Shown in pieces: positions 30,201 through 37,074 of a stretch of 37,074 bases of DNA. The notes beneath the pieces were generated by a model that did not search any database, had not been told where the DNA came from, and worked only from the letters and a program-made list of their open reading frames with translations. The stretch is from Diphasiastrum complanatum. Its lineage: Eukaryota > Streptophyta > Lycopodiopsida > Lycopodiales > Lycopodiaceae. The stretch lies in NCBI GenBank assembly GCA_029204225.1, contig MU835697.1, forward strand, positions 1 to 37,074, given 5' to 3'. The stretch's first letter is position 1; the number at the start of each line of letters is the position of its first letter. The translations under genes were made by a program, and so were the position numbers.

Positions 30201-32844
30201 TGGTATCAAAGCACTTTCTTTTGCACCACTTTTTCAAGTTTAGTAGAGGCTGTCCAGCACCCTACTAACCCATCACTTTCGTCAATTTTTTCATCAGATT
30301 TCCATCGTTTTTCTAGATTTGGTAGAGGCTGGCCAGCGCCCTACTACCTTATCACTTTCGTCGATTCTCTCCACCGATTTCCTGCCCAATTCGTGAATTG
30401 ATTGGAGGCTGTCTAGCGCCGTACTTCATCACCATTTTCAGCGGTTTTCTCCAATTTTTTTTAGGTTATGTGCGGATTTTAGTAGCTGCTGCCCAGCTCC
30501 CTACTACCTTGCCATCTTCAATGGATTTCTCCACCGATTTGCTGTCCATTTTGCTGATTGTTTGGAGGCTGACCAGCACCGTACTTCATCACCATTTTCA
30601 GCAGTTTTTCCATCATTTTGCAGGACATTTGTGGATCTTACTAGCTGCTGCCCAGCACCCATCTTCAGATTGGATCTTCAGCATTTTCAGCTTGGTTGGA
30701 TCTTCAGCTCTCTCTCTCTCCACTTGTTTTGCAGATTATCACTATCGTTTGGAGGAGGACTAACGCCCTACTGCTGCCCACCTACTGCCCATTATCCAGT
30801 GAAGTTGGGAGAAGTTAGAATGAAGCCACAATTGATCTAGAGCTAAGCTATGAAAGCATCACATAAGCAGGAAAGAGAGAGATTAAGGAGACTAAAGAGA
30901 GAGAGATCAATATCATCTGCTGAGTAACAAGTGACATAGATTCCCTACTTATAGCCTAGAGGAAGACCTAAAAGGAAGATTTCAGTGGTTAGGGCCCAAC
31001 TGGGAGGGATAATAGTGCGCCCTCCAAGAAGGCCCCCACTTTCCAGTAATATGTCCAAATGTCCAAATAATGAATAATAAGGCCCAAGGCCAACCGTATA
31101 GTGTAAGTGTCAATAATGAATAAAAAAAGGGCTCAAGGTACTCATCTAGATGGCTATCAGCAAATAAGCTAGTGAGTATAGAATAGGACCATCATGAAAT
31201 GTATAACCATATGCCATATGGATATCTACTGGAGGAGTAGCCAAAGCATCTGAAAGAGCAACCGTAGACCCATGAATAATATCGAAATAAGGAGCATAGG
31301 CGACAACATCTATAGCATGGCGCTCAGGAACATGAGTAGCATCAAATTACTCAACAACAATATCAAAGCATGCAACAACATCGACAATAGTGGCAAGGCA
31401 TACTATATCAGTATCAAAGCATGGAACAATATCATAGCATGCACAACATCGGTAGCACCATCAAAGCATGCAACGACATCAACAATAGTATCATAGCATG
31501 CTATATCAGTATCAAGGACCATATCAGCCGCTACCTGTATATGTGAATCAGCATCAGTAGGAACCTGTATATGTGACTCTGACTCACTATGGGATACAAT
31601 GACGAGCTCAGGTAGCTCAATAACTATCTCAAGTAAATCAAGCAACTTGCTCACACTGTGTGATGTTGTGGACAACAAGCAGCAGAAAGTAAAGAGTGCT
31701 GGAAGTAGGTGATTTCAGCGATCTGTAATCAGAAACAGCAGCACTTCAACAACCTGAATCCCTGCAGCCAGCGATTGACATGCAAAGAGTTCTGGCCCTG
31801 CAACGATCCAACAGACAGCAGGTCCGTAGGTACAGCGATCCAATCAGATCAGATTCAGGTCAGACAAATTCAGATCTGCAGCTCACCAGCGATCAGATCT
31901 GAGACAGATTTTTGTGGCAGCGAACAGGTCTGAAACAATCTCTTTGATACCAGCACAGTGATGAACGTGCAACCATCGATCCAACACGCAGCTACAGCGA
32001 TCCACTCCAATCTAATTCTTGCAACCCTGCAAAAGCAATCTCTCTCTCACCAAAAAGCCTGCTCGGATACCATGTCAGAATTTGTCATACAAATTCTAGA
32101 TGGAGTTTAACTAATCCTACTAGCACTCACAAAATCAAGCATAGAGATTAAAGAGAACATAGATTGTAAAAGAATTGAGCAAAGCTCAAACACACTGGAA
32201 TAAATTTTTGTGGGGTGCCAGCCTACATAAATAGCTTCTCTAATCTATGTGAAAAGCTAAAAGCATACAGCAAATAGCAAAAGACAAAAAGCTATTTGCT
32301 AATATTACTACCTATATTGAATAAAGACCCAAGGTGTATTTCTAAGTAGTAAAACAAGTTCTAATCTAGTGGTAGTGCGCACGCCCACCTACATGCATGA
32401 GTAATGAAAAACGACTTACTAAATAGTACTGACCCATATAAAACGACCTACTAAAAGTAATGCCCCTATAATAGCAGCATGGCTAATATCACACTAAGGG
32501 GTACCAAATAAACATTAATTCCTAACAGCAATGAGGCATCACACAATCAAGAAGGTCATGGCACATGCTAAAATTTAAACATTGACAAAAGATATAGATA
32601 CTCTATGCTAAGGACAAATCAACGTTAGCAAATGCTAGAAAATAATAAATTAACATATTCTTGCAAACCAAAGCTCTTCCTAATCTAGTGAACACAATCA
32701 TATCAATTTCTCATGTCAAAAATGTTAAAAAGCCAAACAATGTACAATACCCGTCAAAACGATAGGATAACTCCGTGGCTGACTAGATTCCTCGTCTAAA
32801 TTACGTCCTTCAGGATAAAACTCCACCCCACCAGGTAATACGCA
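14728..32844 (-). CDS. DENN (AEX-3) domain protein gene, seven exons recognised
   Basis: DENN proteins act as exchange factors for Rab GTPases in membrane traffic. Exons in transcription order are 32844-32751, 24860-24660, 16562-16416, 16195-16100, 15365-15302, 15167-15054 and 14941-14728. Together they read through the upstream and core DENN modules: [118 protein letters not shown] and [10 protein letters not shown]. Six of the junctions join codons correctly with GT/AG sites. The N-terminal exons and probably a C-terminal exon are not found. Four exons each need one small frame correction, two of them a missing T in a T-run, so the gene may be intact with sequence errors, or a recent pseudogene. 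The pattern resembles the plant DENN group distinct from SCD1, but that placement is from memory. Confidence 0.85.
15054..15167 (-). CDS. DENN gene exon 6
   Basis: Acceptor TGCTGCAG, then [20 protein letters not shown] and [18 protein letters not shown], and a consensus donor GTAAGT. The frame is fully open for 38 codons. This is the most diagnostic DENN exon: WQxxYIPVL and [11 protein letters not shown]. Confidence 0.88.
15302..15365 (-). CDS. DENN gene exon 5
   Basis: Acceptor CCGCCAG, then [21 protein letters not shown], and donor CAG|GTAAGC. The first base completes a Lys codon begun in exon 4, so the junction is in frame. Confidence 0.87.
15366..16099 (-). other. DENN intron between exons 4 and 5
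   Basis: AT-rich sequence of about 730 bp. I see no transposon protein or repeat array in it. The 74-codon open frame at 15429-15653 shows no family resemblance. Confidence 0.6.
16100..16195 (-). CDS. DENN gene exon 4
   Basis: Acceptor TTGCTTCCAG, then [20 protein letters not shown] and, one frame over, [10 protein letters not shown]. The shift is explained by one T missing from a T-run near 16133. The exon ends AACAA|GTACAT. Confidence 0.83.
16416..16562 (-). CDS. DENN gene exon 3
   Basis: Acceptor GGATCAG, then KPLWE, a 2-base frame break near 16545, and [18 protein letters not shown] followed by [10 protein letters not shown]. The exon 2/3 junction makes an intact Ser codon (AG|C). The donor is uncertain: A|GTTTGA at 16415 keeps frame with exon 4 but adds two residues relative to what I expect for the family. 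Confidence 0.8.
16598..16646 (+). repeat. (TC)n tract upstream of LINE-B
   Basis: An uninterrupted TC run of 49 bases between DENN intron sequence and the 5' end of LINE-B. Confidence 0.97.
17027..18011 (+). pseudogene. LINE-B ORF1 (coiled coil and C-terminal RNA-binding region)
   Basis: The ATG at 17027 starts MADW, then a one-base shift gives [15 protein letters not shown] and a long Pro/Leu/Ser-rich N-terminus. A coiled coil follows (17310-17570): [35 protein letters not shown], an acidic run, and [14 protein letters not shown]. The C-terminal part (17700-18000) has [34 protein letters not shown] and [15 protein letters not shown]. This is the typical L1 ORF1 RRM/CTD pattern (G..IF.DE(D/N)LTP.Q). 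Three or more frame changes occur. It would act as the RNA chaperone of the LINE particle if intact. Confidence 0.72.
18012..18205 (+). other. LINE-B 3' UTR
   Basis: It contains a 19-base direct repeat of the form CCTCTCCT(A/G)CGTGAGAGAT near 17998 and 18038, and the family 3' motif at 18191-18205. Confidence 0.6.
18206..18272 (+). repeat. (TTTC)n-(TC)n tract between LINE-B and LINE-C
   Basis: Five impure TTTC units (18206-18224) pass into an uninterrupted (TC)24 run (18225-18272). LINE-C starts directly after it. Confidence 0.95.
18279..19180 (+). pseudogene. LINE-C ORF1
   Basis: A Pro-rich N-terminus from the ATG at 18279 ([16 protein letters not shown]) changes frame, passes a stop at 18502 and continues with [21 protein letters not shown] coiled coil follows (18640-18800): [19 protein letters not shown] and TENGKLKEW. 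The C-terminal part gives [19 protein letters not shown] and [14 protein letters not shown] followed by [12 protein letters not shown], the L1 ORF1 CTD signature. Several frame changes occur. Confidence 0.65.
19233..20260 (+). pseudogene. LINE-C ORF2 apurinic-type endonuclease, interrupted
   Basis: The ATG at 19233 starts [37 protein letters not shown] and [10 protein letters not shown] follow. These are the N-terminal blocks of LINE endonucleases, with the N.NG and catalytic Glu motifs. After the insertion the domain resumes near 19972 with [45 protein letters not shown] and [20 protein letters not shown]. The usual GDFN box reads GGFN, so a catalytic Asp is lost. It would nick the target site to prime reverse transcription. 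Confidence 0.78.
19505..19971. mobile_element. Unidentified insertion in LINE-C endonuclease (about 470 bp)
   Basis: The endonuclease protein is collinear on both sides, but this stretch has no matching residues. It has no protein motif, no clear terminal repeats and no certain target duplication. Its edges are GT...AG, but splicing there does not restore the frame. Confidence 0.5.
20280..21690 (+). pseudogene. LINE-C ORF2 reverse transcriptase, deleted fingers
   Basis: The pre-RT segment has [16 protein letters not shown] and [30 protein letters not shown] is followed directly (near 20820) by [20 protein letters not shown]. The QAGFR and FVDFRKAFD blocks are therefore deleted. [11 protein letters not shown] (20985-21017) is the catalytic box, and [12 protein letters not shown] follows. 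[19 protein letters not shown] matches the thumb region of LINE-A. Stops and frame changes are frequent. Confidence 0.75.
21600..21990 (+). pseudogene. LINE-C ORF2 C-terminal part
   Basis: [14 protein letters not shown] and [19 protein letters not shown] parallel LINE-A's LSGMIRAKP and IEALFHIVTFIQRLDDL, showing the two copies belong to one family. The zinc knuckle is not seen before the copy ends. Confidence 0.6.
22030..22511 (-). pseudogene. Gypsy D gag fragment
   Basis: A minus-strand ATG at 22511 starts [25 protein letters not shown] follows one frame over, matching element C. Near 22270-22090 the reading is [20 protein letters not shown], then [20 protein letters not shown]. This is the retrotransposon gag capsid pattern (AT..L...A..WF). 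It breaks off next to the end of LINE-C. Confidence 0.65.
22512..23042 (-). other. Gypsy D leader
   Basis: Non-coding stretch between LTR and gag on the minus strand. It contains two similar words (GGTCAG...CTGAC...GAACTCTG near 22742 and 22818). The primer site next to the LTR is eroded beyond confident recognition. Confidence 0.4.
23043..23560 (-). repeat. Truncated LTR of gypsy D (same family as 2531-3229)
   Basis: It starts TGTTAGACGCCAATCTGAAAC, parallel to the end of LTR C at 2531, and stays alignable in blocks up to AATTACAA near 23560. There it loses similarity, about 70-100 bp short of the LTR C terminus. Confidence 0.6.
23561..24659 (-). other. DENN intron 2, proximal part
   Basis: No gene recognised. 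At 24041-24068 AGACGTTAATACG is followed by a short impure TC run, resembling the LINE-family 3' end. Confidence 0.4.
24660..24860 (-). CDS. DENN gene exon 2
   Basis: Acceptor GTGGCAG, then DGDGSRF. One T is missing from a T-run near 24842, after which the frame is open: [39 protein letters not shown] and [20 protein letters not shown]. The donor is TGTAG|GTATGC. The Asp codon spanning exons 1 and 2 (G|AT) is intact. Confidence 0.86.
24861..26243 (-). other. DENN intron 1, proximal part
   Basis: AT-rich intron DNA of about 1.4 kb. I recognise no gene, repeat array or transposon protein. It ends at the GCAAT duplication of copia-1. Confidence 0.55.
26249..26703 (-). repeat. 3' LTR of copia-1
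   Basis: On the minus strand it starts TTTTAGGAATT (TGTTAGG in the other LTR) and ends TTTTGACA. A TATA-like CTATATATAG lies near 26397-26406. The purine-rich AAGGGAGAG just inside (26704-26712) is the polypurine tract. Confidence 0.92.
26704..28260 (-). pseudogene. Copia-1 reverse transcriptase and RNase H
   Basis: RT begins near 28253 with [26 protein letters not shown] and [21 protein letters not shown] stop near 28010 and a frame change near 27940 interrupt it. [18 protein letters not shown] follows at about 27800. The catalytic YVDD box with DLFITG is at 27655-27630, then [11 protein letters not shown] and [18 protein letters not shown]. The RNase H end (26922-26698) reads [20 protein letters not shown] and [14 protein letters not shown]. 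The RNase H core between is patchy. The order and motifs are those of Ty1/copia. Confidence 0.9.
28261..28600 (-). pseudogene. Copia-1 integrase-RT linker
   Basis: A polar linker with [31 protein letters not shown] and [14 protein letters not shown], typical of the variable stretch before copia RT. Confidence 0.75.
28596..29815 (-). pseudogene. Copia-1 protease end, GAG-pre-integrase and integrase
   Basis: From 29810 downward: [20 protein letters not shown] and DVLYVSRKK, the segment after the copia protease active site. Next is the pre-integrase domain (29560-29330): [20 protein letters not shown] and [14 protein letters not shown]. The integrase core (29325-28960) is broken, but fragments such as [18 protein letters not shown]-type residues can be followed. 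The integrase end reads [32 protein letters not shown] and [18 protein letters not shown]. The protease active site itself is missing because of the adjacent inserted block. Confidence 0.85.
29863..30200 (+). repeat. Left arm of fold-back: LTR-like, plus orientation
   Basis: This arm is the reverse complement of 30812-31137 (about 90% by eye, with a 17-19 base indel). It carries a TATA-like CTATAAGT near 30040. The sequence just past it, TGGTATCAAAGC (30201-30212), resembles an initiator-tRNA-Met primer site, which makes the arm look like a 5' LTR on the plus strand. Confidence 0.85.
30201..30811 (+). repeat. Fold-back spacer: six tandem units of about 80 bp
   Basis: A core of the form (GT/TT)(A/G)G(AG/CT)GCTG.CCAGC.CC.TACT recurs at about 30243, 30322, 30412, 30482, 30562 and 30641. 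Alternate units are more alike, giving a higher-order period of about 150-160 bp (compare 30412-30500 with 30562-30660). Confidence 0.75.
30812..31137 (-). repeat. Right arm of fold-back: LTR-like, minus orientation
   Basis: Inverted copy of the left arm, reading TTCATTCTAACTT at its inner edge against TTCATTCGTAACTT on the left. No primer site follows it on the minus strand. Confidence 0.85.
31138..31700 (-). repeat. Direct-repeat region encoding a degenerate repetitive peptide
   Basis: ATCAAAGCATGCAAC(A/G)ACATC recurs at 31362 and 31460 (98 bp apart), with further partial copies. The minus-strand reading gives [10 protein letters not shown] twice in two frames, then [18 protein letters not shown]. 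This resembles a repeated acidic linker rather than a known gag. No CCHC or capsid motif is seen where the copia gag should be. Confidence 0.55.
31701..32060 (-). other. Copia-1 leader
   Basis: Non-coding leader between primer site and the repeat region, with five or six scattered AGCGATC(C/A/T) words. Confidence 0.5.
32061..32072 (-). promoter_or_regulatory. Copia-1 primer-binding site
   Basis: The minus strand reads TGGTATCCGAGC directly after the LTR end TTCTGACA. It differs by one base from the initiator-tRNA-Met primer site TGGTATCAGAGC. Confidence 0.85.
32073..32527 (-). repeat. 5' LTR of copia-1
   Basis: On the minus strand it starts TGTTAGGAATTAATG and ends AATTCTGACA, followed by the primer site. 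It aligns end to end with 26249-26703. Confidence 0.94.
32751..32844 (-). CDS. DENN gene exon 1 (first recognised)
   Basis: Acceptor GCATGCAG, then [18 protein letters not shown] and [11 protein letters not shown], ending G|GTATTG. The frame is open throughout (31 codons plus one base). CxLPxGVxFY and PRSYPIVLT are the upstream DENN signature, and the split Asp codon joins exon 2 in frame. More N-terminal exons must lie further right or outside the window. Confidence 0.85.
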
Positions 32845-33328
32845 CTGCATGCATGTATAGAACATTATCAAAAAAATACACCAAAAATCAATGGAAACTC
32901 CACTTAAATAGGATCAACTCTTTTTGTAAAGCATATGCATTATTGGCTGAGATGAATAAAAATCCCATTTCAAAATGGCATGCTTTAAGAAAATAAATTG
33001 AAGCCACTCTTAACGAAACCACAGAGACGATTATAAATTTAGCAAGAAAGTCATAGAATCGAATAATTCTTTATTCATAACTTGGTTGCTCCTCAAACAT
33101 ATGAGAATTTCACATCTTTTAAAACAAATATCATCACGATTATGACCAACATATACAAACATTGCTCCTACATCTGAAGATCCTTCTCGATTGCAGTTAT
33201 TTTATTCATAAGTTGGTTGCTCCTCAAATATATGAGAATTTCACATCTTTTGCAACAAATATCATCGACATATACAAACATTGCTCCTACATCATACATC
33301 TTTAACTGAAGATCCTTCTCAATTGCAT
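32845..33328 (-). other. Non-coding DNA with a tandem duplication
   Basis: No gene recognised. Two adjacent copies of about 130 bp (33067-33197 and 33198-33327) share the stretch around AACTTGGTTGCTCCTCAAA, the CACATCTTTT segment and GAAGATCCTTCTC. Confidence 0.7.
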
Positions 33329-35640
33329 TTATGTGCCACAAAAGATAGCAACAGTAAAATAGACTAATATTGATCCGAAGGTAGTGTTTATATTTGCTTC
33401 ATGCAGTCCTAAAGATGCCAATGAAGCTTCCACAATATAAAAGGTTGCATTGAAGCAAAAAGAGAAGGAATGGTAATTTTGAATCCTTGAGCTTATCACC
33501 CACAATGTACTTAAAGAATAAATTCTATAGATGAAAACCATAGTTGCACCACGTTCTAGAACGCAAAGTTCGCTAACTATCACATAATATGGTAGTAGCT
33601 TTCTCTTGAGATAAATCAATTTCAAAAAGGATGTAACATAGCCAAATAGCTTCTTGCGTAGCCAAACATAAGACATTGTACTTAGTGGTAGGGAATGCAA
33701 CATTTTGTTGTTGCTTACTAGAGCAAGAAAAACAACCATTGGCAAAATGAAAGATGATATTCTGTAGTAGATTTCTTGTCATTTGTACTTCCTAACCTCT
33801 AGATAAAAGCAAACTATGCATACAAGTGCATCTTTGATAGACTAATCCAAAGTCAATAGTAACTTTGGCATAGCGTAAGATGTGTTTACCAGCTTTCTAA
33901 TGATCTTTCGTAGGCGTAGCCATAAATTGACTAACTAAACCAACTACATAGCTTATGTTAGGCTTGTAGTTGTTAGGTAAATCAAACTTCCAACCAATTG
34001 TCTAAACATGTAGAATCAGCTGGCTCAATACCATAATGTAAAGACCAATTCCTACCAATTTTAATTAGAGTTGAAACAGGCTTGCTATCCAACATATGAA
34101 AGCGCTTCAAAAGCTCGTTAATATACTTTTTCTGAGTAGGGGATATACCAAGATCACATTACTTTTTCACAACACCAAGACAAGAGCTCATAAGATTGAG
34201 ACCATTTGTTCCAAAATTGGTACACAAATCTTGCTGATTGATTCTTGTAATTCAAGATTGCTTTTCGTGATAATTAGATCATCCCCACGTAAAGTATCAC
34301 CAAAGTGATATATTCATCAGAAGATAAAATGTAACGGTTGAAATCTAGAGAAGTCCTTACCAAGCCTTTGAATAAGAAGTGGTCATTTATATGCTTGTAT
34401 GCTTAAGGCGCTTGTTTGAGTCCATATACAGCTTTCTAAAGCTTGCGTACTTTTAACTCTTGTCCTTTGATAACATAACCTTTAGGTTGCAGCATGTAGA
34501 CATCCTTATAGGAATCCATTCAAGAACACAGATTTCACATCCATTTGATGAATTTTCCATCCAAAATAAGATGCTAATGCATAGATCTATCTCAAGTTTG
34601 TCCATGTTACAATAGTTGCAAAGGTTTCCATGCAATCAATGCTTTGATTTGAGCATGCCCTTCGACAATGAGACACGCCTTGTGCTAAGCAATGGATCCA
34701 TCCACATCGTACTTAATCCTAAACACCCACTTGTTTCCAATTGACATTTTGTCTTTTGGTAGGCCAAGTTTCATGCTTAGCGAATGACTCTAACTCTTCT
34801 TGCATTGGATCCTTGGCTTTGTCAAAAGATGTTAGTTCTTTATTCTCCATGGTGCTCGCCATAAGTACAAGATTTTTTTTGAAACATGTCAGGTGCTTTG
34901 TGTTCAGTACCCTCATATCCTCAAGTGGTAATTTTTGCCACCAATTGGTAGAATTATTAGGCTCGAGGGACAAGCTTCTTGGTGTAAGTGTATTGCAAGG
35001 TACATCCAAAACCTTCCTTTTCTATTGCATGCTCCTTTCTCATAGTTCCCATAGAAATATATTTCGAACATAGACTGCATGTACTTGGAGTCTTAAGAGA
35101 TTGTCTTCATGCAATACATTACCCTTTTTCGATTCATACATCATCATTTCTAGAAGCATTGATTGTATTATCCAAATTCACCTCACCATAACTATGTCTC
35201 TCATCAAATATAACATCCCTACTATTGCAATTTTTATGTGTGATAGTATCATAACACCCAAAGCTTAACTTGTACATCATAACCAATATATATGCACTTC
35301 ATTAATCAACATCCAGCTTGCCTCTAGCTCCCTTAGGCATGTGCATTGTGAACATAAGCCTTATATCCAAAGACTCGCAATCCATGTATCTTCAATTTGA
35401 TCTTCTTCAATGTCTTTTCACGTGTTCTATTAGGTACTGCAATAGTGGGACTTCTATTTTGTAAGAATAATATCCCACTACAAGCTTCGCCCAAAAGAAA
35501 CTGGTTAGGTTCATGTGCTTCATCATTGCCTAAGCACAACCCATGATAGTGTAATTCTTGCATCTGCAACACCATTTGTTCTGGAGTATAAACCTTGTAA
35601 GTTACATTTCTACAGCAATTTTCAAACAAACTTTGGCTTC
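33329..35640 (-). pseudogene. Copia-2: decayed Ty1/copia pol
   Basis: The integrase part (35630-35335) has ILFLQNRSPTIAVPNRT and LRVFGYKAYVH. RT begins near 34880 with MENKELTSFDKAKDPMQEEL and ETW. Then come SSNGCEICVLEW (compare copia-1 [12 protein letters not shown]) and fragments of the RT end near 33990-33900 (a YLTTTRPNI-like block). RNase H follows near 33760-33600: FHFANGCFSCSSKQQQNVAF and LATQEAIWL. Frames break every few dozen codons. No LTRs, primer site or target duplication were found, so the element's edges are unknown. Confidence 0.75.
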
Positions 35641-36301
35641 ATAAAATTTTTAGGAAAGGGGAAAAGTAAAAGAAAAGTACACAGCTATACTTGCAGGCTG
35701 TACTTGTTGCAAGTACAGACCTGTGTGCTCCTTTCTTAGCCTCTTTCTTGGGCTTAATCCACCTCCTTGTAATCTTCCACCTGCACACACAAAAAAATGG
35801 CAAATCCTTCATCCTTTTCACTTTTGGGGAAGAAATTTGAAGTTTTTTCCTCCACCACCTCCTCATGAACGTACGGTTGTACCAGCACCTTCTCCTAAGT
35901 CTAAGGACAAGCCTTAGAGGAGATTTAGGTGTGTCTTTGGGCCATAAGGCCATGAGGTCAAGGCGGTGACCCAAAAGGTGAGTGGGGACGTGACCCAAGT
36001 GACCCTTGTGTAAGGTGGCGTAGGGAGGGTGGTGGCCATGTGATTTGAGGGTAGGTGGACCCCATAAGGGAATGCCACTTGTTTTTGGAGCCCATGTGCT
36101 TGCTAGGTGGCGACCATAGGGCCCGCCACCCAGCAAGGCTTTTTTGGAAGGAAAAGAAGTGGGATGGGGGGTAAAGGCTCCATTTTCATCATTGAGGTGC
36201 TTATTGTGGCTTAGTCTCCTTGAGTAGTGGTCTCAAGTTCTCTAAGTCCTTTTGTTCGGAAGCCCTTGCAATTTTTTCTTTGCCTCCTTCCTTAGAGCGC
36301 C
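35641..36301 (+). other. Possible LTR/leader of the right-edge gypsy element
   Basis: No convincing gene. A plus-strand ATG near 35799 reads MANPSSFSLLGKKFEVF before breaking. A Pro-rich run continues one frame over. I could not locate LTR termini or a primer site before the gag. Confidence 0.3.
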
Positions 36302-37074
36302 ATGGACCCTGCTATGCCCTCGGGTGAAGGACCGTCTTCACCACCTCCTCCTCCTAATGTACACTAACCAGCTTGTACAGGCCCTAAATCTGCTACAAAA
36401 CCAAATTTTAGAAATGCAGGCCAAACATTGCCACGGCCGAGCAAGAGTGGTGTTCTTCGACGCACTCGCGGTCCGTTGGTGTATATCCAATGTTTAATCT
36501 GGAATTCTTTTCGGGTGAAAAGAAAGACCGGCTTCCCGATGTAATATTGTCATGGCTAGATCGGTGGGATAGTCATTTTTCCATGCACGATGCGCCTGAT
36601 AGTACAAAGATCGCCTCTGCTCTCATGTTCTTACGCGGAAAGACGTATACATGGTGGTAGGATCTGAAGGAGAGGGCTACTACCCCTTCTACATGGGATG
36701 CCTTTCAAGAAGCCTTTAAAACAACTTTTCTTTCGATGTTGGATGACTCCGAGCATTGGCGGTGTTTCGCCACGTGCAAATGGGTACTAGGACGTTAGAT
36801 GCCTATCAGGAATTCCAGGAAATCTTGCCCCCGATTCGCCTCGCGAATCGATCCTATCCTGTTGAAGTTACATTTTATCTTGGGCTTCCAAAAGAATTTC
36901 AGCTAGAAGTGCGGCGTAACAAACTGCAGATAATCGAAGATGCGGTTCGCTTTGCGAAAATCTTCGATGACGCCCATTTTGCCTCTCGCAAGGAGCAAGC
37001 TTTGCCCAAGGCTGAGCAGAAAGAAAAGAAATTTTTTCAAGAAGCGGGGCAGAGACAGACGGTGGACACCGGTT
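36302..37074 (+). pseudogene. Ty3/gypsy gag, runs off right edge
   Basis: The ATG at 36302 starts MDPAMPSGEGPSSPPPPP and meets a stop after about 22 codons. A shifted frame reads FNLEFFSGEKKDRLPDVIL, DRWDSHFSMHDAPDSTKI and ASALMFLRGKTYTWW. A stop follows at the next codon (36658-36660), then TWDAFQEAFKTTF. This is the Retrotrans_gag capsid pattern (A..L.G.A..WW...F...F). After another shift come LPPIRLANRSYPVEVTFYLG and QLEVRRNKLQIIEDAVRFAK, the end of the capsid. The frame then stays open to the window edge. At least one stop and two shifts make it inactive. Confidence 0.75.

Larger units (their letters stand above)
26249..32527 (-). mobile_element. Copia-1: Ty1/copia element with both LTRs and target duplication
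   Basis: Two LTRs of exactly 455 bp (26249-26703 and 32073-32527) flank the element. Outside them is a perfect GCAAT duplication (26244-26248 and 32528-32532). Primer site, polypurine tract and pol are all on the minus strand. Pol is recognisable from the end of protease to RNase H. The gag/protease region is replaced by a fold-back structure and repeats (29816-31700). It sits in DENN intron 1 in the same orientation as the gene. The LTRs differ by many substitutions and small indels, so the insertion is old. Confidence 0.93.

Noticed and set aside
30201-30811. CRISPR-like repeat array
   Set aside because: The units are contiguous and degenerate with no unique spacers, and the context is a plant retroelement.
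35639-36136. 165-codon minus-strand open frame
   Set aside because: It has no recognisable motif, a composition typical of chance in GC-rich DNA, and no splice or family support. It overlaps the likely leader of the right-edge gypsy element.

Overview
This window is nuclear DNA of a land plant with a large, transposon-packed genome. The evidence is a split host gene of a plant DENN-domain family with kilobase-scale introns, chromodomain-bearing Ty3/gypsy elements, Ty1/copia elements, LINEs and a hAT/DUF659 transposase remnant. A fern, lycophyte or gymnosperm-like genome would fit, but the sequence alone does not name the species. Nothing prokaryotic is present. Nearly every reading frame carries frameshifts or stops.

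Host gene. Seven exons of a DENN (AEX-3) domain protein lie on the minus strand: 32751-32844, 24660-24860, 16416-16562, 16100-16195, 15302-15365, 15054-15167 and 14728-14941. Most junctions have GT/AG sites and join codons correctly, although several exons carry 1-2 base frame breaks. The first intron (about 7.9 kb) holds a copia element with a 5-bp target duplication. The second (about 8.1 kb) holds two LINEs and a gypsy fragment.

Left part (1-13660). A truncated gypsy element (C) runs off the left edge on the minus strand, with LTR, primer site, gag and RT. Next come the 3' half of a chromovirus (A) with a hairpin-bearing insertion in its integrase, then a four-exon hAT transposase relic (BED finger plus DUF659). 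A CA-rich microsatellite follows, then LINE-A, a 5'-truncated LINE bounded on both sides by (TC)n. An internally deleted gypsy element (B), with two LTRs and GCTAA target duplications, sits inside the RT of LINE-A. A protease fragment (gypsy E) abuts the 3' (TC)n.

Middle (14.7-26.2 kb). DENN exons 3-7 come first, then (TC)n - LINE-B - (TC)n - LINE-C in tandem, then gypsy D (gag and LTR), then DENN exon 2.

Right part (26.2-37.1 kb). Copia-1 has 455-bp LTRs and GCAAT duplications. Its gag/protease region is replaced by a fold-back of LTR-like arms around a tandem array of about 80 bp. DENN exon 1 follows, then a decayed copia-2, then a plus-strand gypsy gag running off the right edge.

Most interesting signal: all three LINE copies start at a (TC)n tract, and both copies with a preserved 3' end finish in (TC)n. 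One of them is 5'-truncated, so the upstream tract cannot be its own 5' UTR. This suggests a plant LINE family that inserts into (TC)n microsatellites.
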